From Zoroaster sp. YZ-2022 (Eukaryota > Echinodermata > Asteroidea > Forcipulatida > Zoroasteridae), in assembly GCA_029582265.1 (NCBI GenBank), contig CM055816.1, positions 27,138,366 to 27,202,365 on the forward strand: a stretch of 64,000 bases of DNA. The letters are read 5' to 3'. Positions 1 through 11,439 of the stretch are shown piece after piece (positions within the stretch are counted from its first letter, which is position 1; the number at the start of each line of letters is the position of its first letter). The position numbers were made by a program, and so were the translations under genes. The notes beneath the pieces were generated by a model. That model saw only the letters and a list, made by a program, of their open reading frames with translations. It was not told where the DNA came from and did not search any database.

Positions 1-130
1 GTACATTGTACTTGACTCTTAAAGTTTGTATGTAAACACTAAGTTATGAAACAAGTTTTAGAGAGATTCTTCCTTTACACTTTGTTGTCTTCTTGTCATA
101 TTGGTCTGACTGTCAGTTGTGGCAATTTTT

Positions 131-1178
131 TGTTACTATAGGGGAACAGTAGAAAGCAGGACCCATGACACACCACACACCCAACCTATGGACTCCCCGA
201 TACTTTCTTGTTACTATGGGGAATAGTAGAAAGCAGGACCCATGACACACCACACACCCAACCTATGAACTCCCCGATACTTTCTTGTTACTATAGGGGA
301 ATAGTAGAAAGCAGTAGCCATGACACACCACACACCCAACCTATGAACTCCCCGATACTTTCTTGTTACTACGGGGGAATAGTAGAAAGCAGGACCCATG
401 ACACACCACACACCCAACCTATGAACTCCCCGATACTTTCTTGTTACTACGGGGGAATAGTAGAAAGCAGGACCCATGACACACCACACACCCAACCTAT
501 GAACTCCCCGATAATTTCTTGTTATTACGGGGGAATAGTAGAAAGCAGGACCCATGACACACCGCACACCCAACCTATGAACTCCCCGATACTTTCTTGT
601 TACTATGGGGAATAGTAGAAAGCAGGAGCCATGACACACCACACACCCAACCTATGAACTCCCCGATACTTTCTTGTTACTATGGGGAACAGTAGAAAGC
701 AGGACCCATGACACACCACACACCCAACCTATGAACTCCCCGATACTTTCTTGTTACTATGGGGAATAGTAGAAAGCAGGACCCATGACACACCACACAC
801 CCAACCTATGAACTCCCCGATACTTTCTTGTTACTATGGGGAATAGTAGAAAGCAGGACCCATGACACACCGCACACCCAACCTATGAACTCCCCGATAC
901 TTTCTTGTTACTATGGGGAATAGTAGAAAGCAGGAGCCATGACACACCACACACCCAACCTATGAAATCCCCGATACTTTCTTGTTACTATGGGGAACAG
1001 TAGAAAGCAGGACCCATGACACACCACACACCCAACCTATGAACTCCCCGATACTTTCTTGTTACTATGGGGAATAGTAGAAAGCAGGAGCCATGACACA
1101 CCACACACCCAACCTATGAACTCCCCGATACTTTCTTGTTACTATGGGGAACAGTAGGAAGCAGGACCCATGACATAC
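131..1178. repeat. Minisatellite, 77/78-bp unit, about 13.5 copies
   Basis: Head-to-tail units each contain AGTAGAAAGCAG, CATGACACACC, CCAACCTATGAACTCCCC and GATACTTTCTTGTTACTA. Units differ by few substitutions. A one-base length change (CTATGGGG versus CTACGGGGG) toggles the unit between 77 and 78 bp. Runs of 78-bp units (26 codons) stay open in a frame on each strand, which yields 135-142 aa repetitive frames at 208-642. These are by-products of unit length, not genes. The right edge degenerates just before the hAT element at 1193. Confidence 0.95.
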
Positions 1179-1192
1179 CCCATCCACCAATC

Positions 1193-2292
1193 CAGGCGCG
1201 TAGCCAGCCCTGTCGGTCCGGGGGGGCAAAATTAAGATGATCGTCCCGATTTCATGGTTTAAATTTAATTGCGAAATACTGAATAATATTGAATCAAAAC
1301 AATCGATATATTGAACGAAACCTGACCGCTGTCATTCATACATGTGGACGTGGTATTGTGGTTACTTACACTGCATACAATGTACATAACGTATGATGAG
1401 ATCAATTTGGCGGCCAGTTTGAAGTACATGTACGTTCTTCCTGGAAGTTGTGAGGTAATGCAATGCTATACTGTATATTCAACAGTGTCAACAGACAAAA
1501 CAATTTAATTTCACGGCAACTTAATTTAGAGAATTGGCATTTCTTCACTTTTTGGAGGCAATTTAATTTCACTAATTTACATTCTCTTGCTATATAAAAC
1601 CATAACAAATATTATATTTGGCAGCAATTTAATTTAGCGAATTGGGCCTCTAGCGAAATTAAATTGCTAGCGAAATTAACTTGTTTTACAGTATTTGATA
1701 AAGTGATTTCCGGGTATAAAAACTTCAGATCTAACTTCCCTTCCTCAATCCTCCCTCTCCCGTCTCCCTTTATCAATTATTCACTCCCTTTACCATTCCC
1801 TAAATCATCCTTTCCTCCCTCCCTAAATCTGCCTGCCTCTGCATCCTTCGTCCCAGGTCCGTCCTTCCCGCCCTTTCCGGTCCCTTACCCTCTCCGGCTC
1901 CCTCGGCTCCCTTCCTTCCCTTACCCCTGCCCTACCGCCGTTTACACCCGCCCTAACCTTGCCTGCCTTAAGTTAGGCTGCCTTGGTACTCGTCCCAACG
2001 GTCCTATCCATCCTTTCTTCCATTACCAAGGCCCACATTTCCTTCTCTCCTCCCCCTCCCTCCCTCCTCCGTCCTCCCTCATTTCGTCAATAATCCCTAC
2101 TCTTCTAATTTCTTTCTTTACCTCTTTAGTTTTTTCTCCCTCGGAGTCCCTCCCTCAATTTTACCTCCTTTCTCTCTTCCTTTCCTTTTCTCTTTTCTGT
2201 ATTTTTACCGTCCCGATTTTACTTCTATTTTTTTTCCGGGGGGGCAGTCTGCCCCCCCTGCCCCCCCCCACCCCCCGCTGGCTACGCTACTG
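1193..2292. mobile_element. Non-autonomous hAT-type DNA transposon
   Basis: The element begins CAGGCGCGTAGCCAGC and ends with the inverse of CAGTAGCGTAGCCAGC (14 of 16 match). It is flanked by an identical 8-bp direct repeat, CACCAATC, at 1185-1192 and 2293-2300. CAG-starting termini plus an 8-bp target duplication are diagnostic of the hAT superfamily. Subterminal G runs (about 1221 on the left) face C runs (2250-2277 on the right). The interior is AT-rich on the left, then strongly pyrimidine-rich at 1735-2260. The proline/serine/leucine-rich open frame at 1664-2356 is a product of that tract and shows no transposase motif. Confidence 0.88.
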
Positions 2293-2300
2293 CACCAATC

Positions 2301-3287
2301 CACACTCACCGAATAATTTGAAGTTTCATTTTTGTATGTTTTACTTTGTCACGTGAGTTTTGGGAATAATAGGTTTATACGCTAATGTCTGTAATTACAA
2401 ATACGATGGAATAATGTAATAATATGTGTGTTCTGAAAATGTGTTAGTATTATTTTAGAAAATTTATATTTCTATTATGTTTTCGGTTCCTTTTTCAAAT
2501 ATACAAACCAAAAAATTATGAATGGTCAACATACAGATTTGTAGAAACAAAATGTCCTGAAGTAAAGACGCTGATAGTGATGTCTGTAATTGTAAAAACC
2601 TATGGAATAATGTAATAATTTGTGTGTCTTTAAGGGGGAAGATACTTCATGGGGGGGGGGGGTATTGCCAGCCATTACCGTCCCCGTCATAAATATTGGG
2701 GTGGTGGGGTGGGGACATATCCCTGTCCCCGGATCGCCGACCATGCCCTACCCCAGCCCCAGCCCAGAAATCCCCAAAGTTCTTTGAAAGTGTTATTTTA
2801 TTATTATTTTTTAACACTCTCCAAATATTTGTGAATTTCAAAGTTTTTGATTCAATCTTGATTTCATGCTAAGCTACTGGGATTGTATGCCTAGGGCTAC
2901 CGGATATGGGCATGATAAGTCTTTTAGAAACAAAATATAATTAAATAGGCTAACGGGTTGTCTGTAATAAAACAGAACAATGTAATTATTTGTGCGATGT
3001 GAACGGGTTATTCTCGGTGATAATTATAGGCGGGACATAATTATTGGGGGACATACAGTGTCCCTCTATCCCCCCCCCCCCACATACACATACTTCTAAG
3101 AATCGCTGCCCAGCCATCAGACGGACTATGTATACGCATATCTTTCTTTTTTTCATATAGGTACGTTTGGTTGCAAACAAAACATACATGAAACTGCTAT
3201 TGACAGCACTTCTTTTTCATTGTATTCCATTTCTTGTGGACGAGGTTATTACATGTAGTCCAAATCTGAAGTGTTGTTTGTTTGCAA
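2301..3287. other. No gene; threefold degenerate direct repeat
   Basis: No exon is recognisable. A phrase resembling TGTCTGTAATTnnAAA...ATGGAATAATGTAATAATnTGTGTG occurs three times (about 2384-2440, 2580-2630 and 2959-3000). Between copies lie G/C homopolymer runs (2651-2663 and 3070-3080) and related GGGGACATA/GTGTCCC inverted phrases. This looks like three decayed copies of one element. Confidence 0.5.
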
Positions 3288-3349
3288 TAATATAATTCAT
3301 GTAACAGCCGTTGGGACATAATATAATTCATGTAACAGCCATTGGGACA
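3288..3349. repeat. Two tandem copies of a 31-bp unit
   Basis: The phrase AATATAATTCATGTAACAGC followed by C(G/A)TTGGGACA is repeated directly with one clear substitution. Confidence 0.8.
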
Positions 3350-3429
3350 GAACTTCTGTCCACCTCTTGCGTTATCTGCTTGTCTATTTATCTTATTTGT
3401 TCTGTTCGTTTGTCCTTTCATCGGACTTA

Positions 3430-3610
3430 CTGTGTATTTGCCTTTTGAGTGTATTTGTTGTCTCTTCGTAAGTTGGATGATTGGTGTTTGCTTGTCTGTT
3501 CGTAAGTTGAATTGGTGTTTGTTTGTATGTTCGTAATATGAATTAGTGGTTGTTTGTTTGTCTGTTCGTATGTTGGAATAGTGCTTGTCGGTTCGTAAGA
3601 TAAATTAGTG
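3430..3610. repeat. Degenerate TTTGT/TTCGTAAG tandem repeat
   Basis: About four loosely spaced copies of a TGTTTGTTTGTCTGTTCGTAAG-like phrase separated by TTGAATTGGTG-like spacers, roughly 45 bp apart. Low complexity with no coding signal. Confidence 0.6.
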
Positions 3611-4699
3611 ATTTTAGTGATTTTACAGAGTTGGTCGGTTTGTCAGTCTCTTAATGTCTCTATGATTACTGTTGTAAGGTTCAAACTCCCAATCAACAAA
3701 TGGGCGAACCAATCCAGCCTGTCAATCAATTGTTACTATGTCGGTCAAGGGCTTGGCTTTGTATGCAGGTGGCGTGGTCGAGTTTTCAGCATTGGTAAGG
3801 AATAGTGAGCGGGGACTATGCCCATGATATATGCGTTGTAGCTCATAGAAAGAGTCATGCGCATTGTATTATCAGCATGTCGTTTTCTGATTGGCTGACA
3901 GCCATGGACCTACATTCCTTTGGGGAAAAACGAAAATTTATATTTGGATTAATTTGTGATTTGTACAACCTTTTAGACAATTATACTTATCATGAAACAA
4001 TAGGAAGAGGGAAATTACAGTTGACCTTATGCAGTTACGGAACCAGGGTGACCAGTGGAGGAGAGGGCACATGCCAAAAAAAGATAAATACACAATAAAT
4101 TATGGGAGGGACAGCAGGAGTTTCAGGGGGGATTTGAGGTACCTTTGTCTTTCTTAGGGATCCGAATTAAGATCGGGGGCGGGTGACCGGGGGAGGGGAT
4201 GGTCATGGACTTTTGACACGTGCCCCCTGTCGCCCCTATTTACGGTACTGTACCCCCAACAGAAAAATACAAAAATACAAAAATACAACAACAAAAACGA
4301 ATCCACTATTGACTTAGTATTGTATCCGACACAGTAATGAATCATATCTCATCTTTAATAGAATTGTTATAACCAGGGGTGTAGCGAAGGCAACCAAAAT
4401 GATATCCTTTTGTTTAATTGCTGATGATACAAGTTTAATTTATATCCATCACAATGTAAATAATGCAGCTCGTATTTTAAACACTGAGCTAGTTAAAATA
4501 AGTAATTGGCTCTTATCTATGGCCAAACAAGTCTCCGGTTTCTGGTCATAGGTCGGCTTAAAAATCGGTGCGGTGACATCACTTTTTTGGGAATTGTTTA
4601 CGTGATACATGTATACACGATTATTATATTAGAACAAGACCAAAACATGGTGGCTAAGAAAGACCTCACAAGTCGGGCAAATGTATGGTTACATGTCGT
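3611..4699. other. Intergenic; no supported gene
   Basis: Open frames of 60-100 codons (for example 3805-4098) show no recognisable domain and no splice-site context. The segment 4530-4690 is an inverted, diverged copy of the F3-flank sequence seen at 10540-10760 and 56935-57090 (GGTGCGGTGACNTCAC, then TGGTGGCTAAGA). Confidence 0.5.
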
Positions 4700-5125
4700 T
4701 TCAAATTAAACACCAGCGTTTCCTCACCCTGCCAGCGCGGCAAGAGCCAGTCCGGACACCGGGCCGGGAACCCTGAAGACCTCGCTCGAATATACTCACA
4801 TGTGTATGCACGTGCATTTGTATGCGTGTATACACATGTACGTGTACACTGCACATGAAATGTTCATTAACACATCACAAAAGTGAATCAATCGTAAGGG
4901 TTTCTTAAGTAAAAAGTTATAAATATATAATTTGACACCTTATGACGTAATAATTATGTAACTTCAGAATTAGCAAATATTCGTATTTCATACTTCTTAA
5001 GTCTCGTCGCGATTGGACGTTGTTAGTATTGATAAATAACACATGCCTATATTGATGATGTAATGATGACGCGTGTAAACGAAATATGTCAGTTTCAGAA
5101 GTGAGTCTATTCTGATTTATTCCAA
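4700..5125 (-). repeat. Repeat, inverted copy of 46075-46615
   Basis: Read on the minus strand, this follows the same order as 46075-46615: AGACTCACTTCTGAAACTGACAT, CGCGTCATCATTACATCATC, AACAACGTCCGATCGCGACG-like sequence, a TCATAAGGTGNCAAATTA phrase, then CATGTGAGTATATTCGAGCG and a GC-rich F3 core. The 46 kb copy has about 140 bp extra (roughly 46340-46480). The pair forms an inverted repeat about 41 kb apart. Confidence 0.8.
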
Positions 5126-5980
5126 TGTCAAAAATTTACGAAACAAGAAGAATATGAGTATCCCTATACGGTGTTATCTTGTATAACACTGACATATGTT
5201 CCCCATTGCAATATTTCCATTCAGTCTTCCGTTTCCCAAAGTTTAACTTTCTTTCCTTTATATTTCCCCCTTTCTTTTGCTTTCTTTTGCCTGTAATCTC
5301 CTGACGAGCTAGGAAAATAAAATTTCATACCCAGCCTGAGAATTGAAAGTAGAAATGTGACAAATGAATGCCAATTGATGGATTTTGTTATCAACCACCT
5401 GTGACACTTTCAATTAGTATGTACTTATTTTGGCGATGAGTTGGATTAAATGAAGATAGAATGCTCAACTTTTTTCTGATTGAATGATAACGTAAAGGAT
5501 AATTAATTTTCAAATCAAATTGAATAAGTCAGGTAATTGAATAAAAACAGGCTGAAATTGGCGGGAAAACCTATATTATACTCTGCTTAGCAAATATTTG
5601 TATGAAGCAATATAAAGCAGGTTACCAGTTAAGTACATACATTTTGTATGAAAGGTTGGTTGGTAACCAAAGAAGGCTGCTAAGCAAATGTTTCAGGTAA
5701 GCAATAAGAAGAATAAGCATAAGAATTCTAACCCTTTGTTGTTTATCAGCATGATTGAGTCCAGTTAATATGAAGAATTCCCATAAGGAACATCATGTAG
5801 GCATTTATAGGCAAAGGGGAGGATATTCACGACAGTACAAATGTTGTGTGTCACTCGCCTTCACAGACAAAACACAATTCAATGTTCAAAATAAAACTTG
5901 ATCGGAAAAAACCGGAATCACTTTATGCGTGTTATACTGAGATGATTATAGCAGTTTAAATGGTTATACATTAAATGTCT
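5126..5980. other. No gene; contains a copy of dispersed repeat F1
   Basis: The stretch at about 5325-5470 matches 13150-13330 and parts of 11440-11500 and 24395-24530: ATACCCAGCCTGAGAATTGAAAGTA, TGTGACAAATGAATGCCAATTGATG, then CACTTTCAATTAGNATGTACTTATTTTGG and ATAGAATGCTCAAC. No coding potential was seen. Confidence 0.6.
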
Positions 5981-5986
5981 ATGTAT

Positions 5987-6077
<91 letters not shown>

Positions 6078-6135
6078 TGTGGACTTATATAGCGCACGTA
6101 TCCACCAACTAAGTGGTGCTCAAGGCGCATTCTTT
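5987..6135. repeat. (TAA)n microsatellite with retroposon 3' end
   Basis: About 29 TAA units (5987-6075) are followed by GTGTGGACTTATATAGCGCACG, a block that recurs at 32981-33040. On the minus strand this reads GCGCTATATAAGTCCACAC then (ATT)n, the common 3' end of L2-like LINEs and the SINEs that use them. The microsatellite is therefore the tail of a minus-strand retroposon stub. An isoleucine-run frame here is an artefact. Confidence 0.75.
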
Positions 6136-7170
6136 TTTACGTGCATTACAGTTGGTAGCCAACTTTATCTTGTTAATCAAATTTTTCTGCTAAATTATTT
6201 TAAACACACCAAATATCTGATATAAACTAATAAAAAGTGTTAATGCTAAATAGTGTAAATATTGATTATTTTTTACATTAATTTGACTTGCTGTAGGTTT
6301 GACTTGCTGTACAATTTAACAAAGTACAATGAAGTACATTCGAATTGAAAAGAAAACATTTATTGAGCAATTTTTAAATTAGTTTACTGCTTGCGTAAAA
6401 CTCTTCTCGTTTTACTCCCTGATATTATTATCACAACATCAATCTCAATTCCTAATTCATAAAATCCTAATCCCTAATTCCTAATTCCTAATTTATGCAA
6501 AATGTGAAAATTGAATTGACATGATAAGCCCATATATTTTGTACTAACCATTTGGAACTGAACCATGTCATGTCAACAATTTTACGCCATTGCTATATTC
6601 AACATGACAGGAAATCAATTTATCAATCAGTCTTAATTGATTATCGAAAACTGAACTAATAATTTTAATTTTAATTCCATATTTATGTCTATGGGAAAAA
6701 TTATATCTTAATTCATAAAATTGTGCTACCCCACACCACCAGGCAGGGGTGGAATATTTACTTCAGTAAATATTTACTTCGGGGTCACAGTACACGTAGT
6801 TCCGTTTCCAGCTTTCCGCATCATTTATTGTTCATTGTAGCCAGTTGAGGTGTGAACTGATCAGCACAAGTCTATGTTTTCCTTGACACAATGTAGAATA
6901 TTTAACCGTAACCTGTAAATAGTACACTTTACACTTGAAATTTGCATTTCAAGATTTTCTAATTCAAGATATTTTCTCATAAAATAGTTGATAATTTGAT
7001 AATCCTCGTTTTGGTATGAACTTGGAAATCTGTCAACATTTAGCAGCCATCAAAACTTCTACGACATTTGTAATTATTTTAATCAGACTAAAATTGTATG
7101 TAACAGTGAAAGTACTCATTTGAATTACATATAATATTACTAATAATAATTAGTAATTAGTAATAACTTC
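6136..7170. other. AT-rich intergenic; no gene seen
   Basis: The segment 6810-6905 is repeated at 21500-21600 (TTCCGCATCATTTATTG, GTCAGTTGAGGTG, CACAAGTCTATGTTT, CAATGTAGAATA). Several small TTATTAG/ATTAG microrepeats lie near 7140. No exon is recognised. Confidence 0.5.
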
Positions 7171-7174
7171 ACAT

Positions 7175-7345
7175 GCGACTCTGCACTAGTAAGCAGGAGG
7201 GCGTGGGTTCGAATCCCGCCCGAGTCGCCCGTGAAGTTTTTTCCACAGACACTCGGAAAGCACTGAGTATACAGTGCTATACACACGTCGGTGTAGTGCA
7301 AAAGTAAATCAATTGTTTATCACCTGACGCAAGAATTTCATCAAA
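7175..7345 (+). mobile_element. SINE, tRNA-like head (5'-truncated) plus core
   Basis: The sequence starts inside the tRNA-like region (ATGCGACTCTGCACTAGTAAGCAGG), has a good Pol III B box (GGGTTCGAATCCC at about 7204), then a core ACACTCGGAAAGCACTGAGT with the near-palindrome AGCACTGAGTATACAGTGCT. It ends with CACGTCGGTGTAGTGCAAAAG and the tail TTTATCNCCNGACGCAAGAATTT. The same body recurs at 22177-22346 (plus), 22065-22160 (minus), 48010-48144 (minus) and, broken, at 59773. The A box and acceptor strand are missing here. Confidence 0.8.
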
Positions 7346-7379
7346 CTAATAATAATGTTTAGAATTAACAAAGAACAAT

Positions 7380-7454
7380 TTAATAGAAGTGGATTTGAAC
7401 CGGCGACCTCCGGGTTATTGTGCCGGTACTCTACCAACTGAGCTATCTAGCCCC
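7380..7454 (-). mobile_element. tRNA-Ile-like SINE head or tRNA pseudogene
   Basis: On the minus strand: GGGGCTAGATAGCTCAGTTGG (acceptor, D arm and A box), then an anticodon arm with loop ACAATAA (anticodon AAT), then GGTCGCCGGTTCAAATCC (B box). The 3' acceptor strand does not pair with GGGGCTA, and position 33 is C rather than U. It is therefore not a normal tRNA gene. A second diverged copy at 21681-21750 supports a mobile family. Confidence 0.65.
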
Positions 7455-10410
7455 ATGTCGGCGGTTTCCCTAATTGGTCAATATCTTTGTTTGTGGCTCT
7501 CGTCAGAAGTCATTTAACCACATAATGCCGTATAGCCAGGGATCACGCCCCATGTTACGATACAAAATAATAATATATATTATTTTATTTTGTATAGTAT
7601 ATATTCTAAGTGTTAATCAAGTATTGACCCTATTGTTATGTTTAGCTCCAAATAAGATCATTTGAGGCAATTGATCGAGGTGATTTTAGACCAGTGCTAT
7701 CTTGTCCCAAAAAATGAGGTGCATAATAGGAGCATTTGGTGCACTTGAGGTGCTTAATATTTGGCACGTGACCGACACTTTATTTGTGATTTTAGACCAG
7801 TGCTATCTTGTCCCAAAATAACTGGCAAAGTATAGACACTTGAGGAACCTCAACCGAACTATCCTTATTTTATTCTACACCTGAGCTACAAGAATGTAAA
7901 TGGAAAATCAGAAACAAATGGGCACATGCTTTCAAGCTTAAGCAGATGATGTTTTATTTTAACAGGTGTAAACATCATAACATCTCAATATGGATTGATC
8001 TAAGAAATAAAAGGCAAACCAAATTTGCTTCGTAAAAGAATTGGAGAGGGGCTTGGGTGATGATGCTGGCGATAGGTTAATTGAGGTGGGACAAGTAAAT
8101 GTACCTCTGTGCTCTCGAATAGTCTCATTGAAAAGGCAGCCCCGCCCCTCCCCGTCCATTCTCTATCCTCTCGATGGCCAAACGATCGTACACAAACAAA
8201 AAAACCTCAATATCCCTTACCTGATGAGCAAAGTGAGTCAGTGTATAGGCCTATTTTCCCGATCGGCGGATGAGACGTGTTGGGTCGCTCGATTTGGACA
8301 CATTGAATGATAAAGCTAGGGATAAGGTGATATTTCTATATGGCTCAGGCATTTCATGTGGTAATAAATATATGCAACAAACGCATCAGACACTGACAAA
8401 TAATACAACCAACATATGAAGCACAAGGCCTTAACAGTAACTGGGAAAGCTTATCTCTATCACCTCAAATACCACTTTTAAAATGTACATAATGTTTTAT
8501 TTCACTTTTAGATTTCTTACCATAGTGGGTTTGTTTGTAACTGAATTATCTATTTATGTAATTAATTGTTATTTTAGTTTTAATTATTTACAATTGTTAT
8601 TATGTGTAATATTTATTTTATTGATCACTTTAATTTTATCTTTTGAATTACATTGTAATTCCCAGAAATGATGAGATTTTTGTTATGATAAAATTCGAGT
8701 AAACCACAATAATTTTGCATAATTTTTAGCAGGAGCACTTACCTGTATATATTAGTAAATATAATATAACAGGTGTCCCTATTGTACATACAGGCTGAGT
8801 CAATATCCTACTCTGTACACTGGTGGAGGTGCAAGGGATTAACACTATGAACATAATTATTGATGGCTCAAGTTTGGTTTGGTTTGTTCGTATATAACAT
8901 TTAGAACACTTAATTTCATTTTCATGCATGCGAATTCATTTAGCATTATATTCAATTTAGCATATTGTACGTCGTTCTTTTTAGTAATACACATTCGTCA
9001 TCCAAATTAGCAGAGTTGGTTCGATTGGAGATTTTCACTAAAATGTTACTTTCATTTTCGTATAACGGCAATCAATTTGAATTAATTAATGAGAATTCAA
9101 TCAATGAGAATTAAAAATAAATAATAGAAACAAATGCAAACAAATAGGCCTAGATTAATTGTACGAGACAACTGAATACGTTTCACATCTTTACTTTAAT
9201 TCAAACTTAATTTAGTTTTATTCATGTGCATTTCTCGTACATTGTATATAGGCCCTATCGGTCTTTTTTTTATCACACTTTGTGTTGTTTTTTCTCTGAT
9301 TACAATCTATATTGGTTTCTGACCTGGGCCTAATTCTGTAACATTTATATTATATTGGACTGTTTCATTATAACCTGTTTTATTGTTTGAGTGTATCTTT
9401 ATGATTTCTATCCTGGTTTCTTAATATCCATTCATTTGGTTTTCCCTTAACCGTTCAATTAAGTTGCACACATTTCACAAATGCCTGCCCAATAATGAAT
9501 TTGAATGTCCAAATACGCGCGTCGAAAGCTCCTGCAAATTTGAATGCTGTTCGAGTGGATTGTTAAATTTGATGTTTTTTTGTTTAAAAAAGGAAACTAA
9601 ATGGAAACTGAATGATGATTTTGAGCAACATTTAATTCCGCGCGAAACAGAATAACGCGGTATTTAAATTGGCGAAATTGACATAATTATTACGTCATAA
9701 GGTGTCAAATTACATATTTATAAATATTTACTTAAAAACCCTTACGGTTCGTTTTTTCCTGTGTTAATGAACCTGTCATTTACACTCTTGGGCCCTACAT
9801 CTCAAAAGATTCAACTCAGAACAGCTCTGAGGTCTGTTCAAAAAGAGACACATCTTTAGTTTGATGTGTTACCTTGTTCACAATAAAAGAAAAATAAAGA
9901 CCTTTATAATTGAATACACGTCTCATTTAGCTGTCCTGATGCCATTGTTTGTAGACTTAATGATATAGTTATCAACGGAATTATCCGTTATCAACATGCA
10001 GTATCTGCCCATATCAATTGATGTATCAAAGAATGATATTTCTGATCTATTCGTATCTGAAACAGAAAATTCCGAGGCATGTTCGTGTTTCTTCGTGTAC
10101 ACGTATATGTATATACACGTATATACAAATACACGTGCACACACATGTGAGTATATTCGAGCGATCAAGAAAAAAATTTGCAGAAAAAACGTCTTTCTAA
10201 TTACATGATGAGATCAACTTTTATTTTAACAAGAAATTAATTAACATTTAATTTATTAATGGAAAAACAAAATTATAGAGAGGGATAACAAATTCAACAA
10301 ATTTAATACGTTTTCCACAAAGGGAAATTTGGGAAGTTCAATAATTAAAAGGAGGCTTCCCAAACCATTCATCACACCTGCATCCATACACAGTGTGGTA
10401 GTTTTCACAC
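7455..10410. other. Repeat mosaic without genes (F4 and others)
   Basis: Segments recur elsewhere. About 8740-8850 matches 13975-14095, 22455-22560 and 45850-45990 (family F4: CCTGTATATATTA..., CACTGGTGGAGGTGCAAGGGATTA). About 9660-9780 and 9810-9900 match 46250-46480 (CATAAGGTGTCAAATTACATATTTATA; AGCTCTGAGGNCTGTTCAAAA). About 7677-7815 has two direct copies of GATTTTAGACCAGTGCTATC about 110 bp apart. Small open frames (8041-8310, 9464-9655) carry no recognisable domain. Confidence 0.55.
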
Positions 10411-10765
10411 CGTGTAGCCAGTGTACGTAAACGGCTTCGGCGAAGCCGAGCGAGGTCTCCAGGGTTCCCCGGTGACCGGACTGACGCTTGCCGCGCTGGT
10501 AGGCTGAGAAAACGCCGGTGTTCAATTTGAAACGATATGTAACCATAGATTTGCCTGATTTGTGAGGCCTCTCTTAGCCACCATATTTTGTGTATGGGAA
10601 ATTTGGTCTAGTTCAAATGATCGTGTATACATGCATTACGTATTTTACTGGTTATCAAACCAAAACAAAACAACAACATCAACAAAGGTTTTAAAAAAAT
10701 AATAAATAAATAAAAAAAATAATAATAGCATGTCACCGATTTTGAAGCCGTCCTATGGACAGAAA
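10411..10765 (+). repeat. Dispersed repeat F3 (GC-rich hairpin core)
   Basis: The phrase GTGTACGTAAACGGCTTCGG leads into the hairpin CGGCTTCGGCGAAGCCG (10432-10448), then GAGCGAGGTCTCCAGGGTTC, a CGCTGGNAGGCTGAGAAAAC phrase, AACGATATGTAACCA, and a flank ending CATGTCACCGATTTTGAAGCC. Other copies lie at 23336-23690, 26245-26355 and 46830-46970, with relatives at 4710-4800 and 46510-46610. Outside the core the family is AT-rich. Confidence 0.8.
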
Positions 10766-11439
10766 CTGGATACCTTTTTTAATAAACATTTAATTTATTA
10801 ATGGAAGAACAGCTTTATTGCCTTTCTTCATTTGTAAGCACAATAATTAATTTTACTAAATTCAAATTCTTTGTAAGTAAATGCACACTGTGAAGTAAAT
10901 GATTTAAAATAAATATTTGAAAATCTTAATTGAATTGAATGTTAATCATATAGATTGCAATATAAAAGACTCAGCGAGAGGATGGATCATGATATTAAAA
11001 TAAATGTATACCCGACATGAAGACCCATGAGCATCACAGGTTGATCATTCTATCGTCATTTTACCCAACTCATTGATAAAATAAAGACGTTCCAATTGAA
11101 AGTGTCCTCAGGTTCATTCAATTTCAAAAGAACCAATCGCAAGCGATTGATCAAGAATAGATAATTATAATGAAAACACACAACACAGAGTAGGGCTAAT
11201 GTAAATTCTTATTAAATTTAATATATTTGTCTTAAAGGTAGGTTATAGAACTGATATTTTAAAAAATAATTCAAAAATACCCAAATAGTTGAATGTTAAT
11301 ATACAACTTAGATGGAATCAATCTTCACCATAAACTATTTAGTCTGAGGAACTGTTACTTTTAAGAAAGATATTATTGCCAAAAAGTTCCCCTTAAAATT
11401 GATGATCAATCCCATCAACATTGCACATAATGCAATCAT
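10766..11439. other. AT-rich repeat sequence shared with 23700-24300
   Basis: Matching phrases include TAAACATTTAATTTATTAATGGAAGAACAGC, CTTTCTTCATTTGTAAGCAC, and GGTAGGTTATAGAACTGATA with AGTCTGAGGAACTG. The order is the same in both places, so this is part of a longer composite repeat that includes F3 and F2. No gene. Confidence 0.65.

Noticed and set aside
208..642. Repetitive 135-142 aa frames on both strands
   Set aside because: They are produced by the 78-bp minisatellite unit; 77-bp units break them and there is no start or regulatory context.
1664..2356. 230-codon proline/serine/leucine-rich frame
   Set aside because: It follows a pyrimidine-rich tract inside the hAT element and crosses its right terminus and target duplication.
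5918..6130. Frame with a long isoleucine run
   Set aside because: Translation of the (TAA)n/(ATT)n microsatellite.
10432..10448. Conserved RNA hairpin in repeat F3
   Set aside because: The stem is perfect at 10432 and 46848, but at 23350 and 26260 one side changes without a compensating change, so pairing is not maintained.
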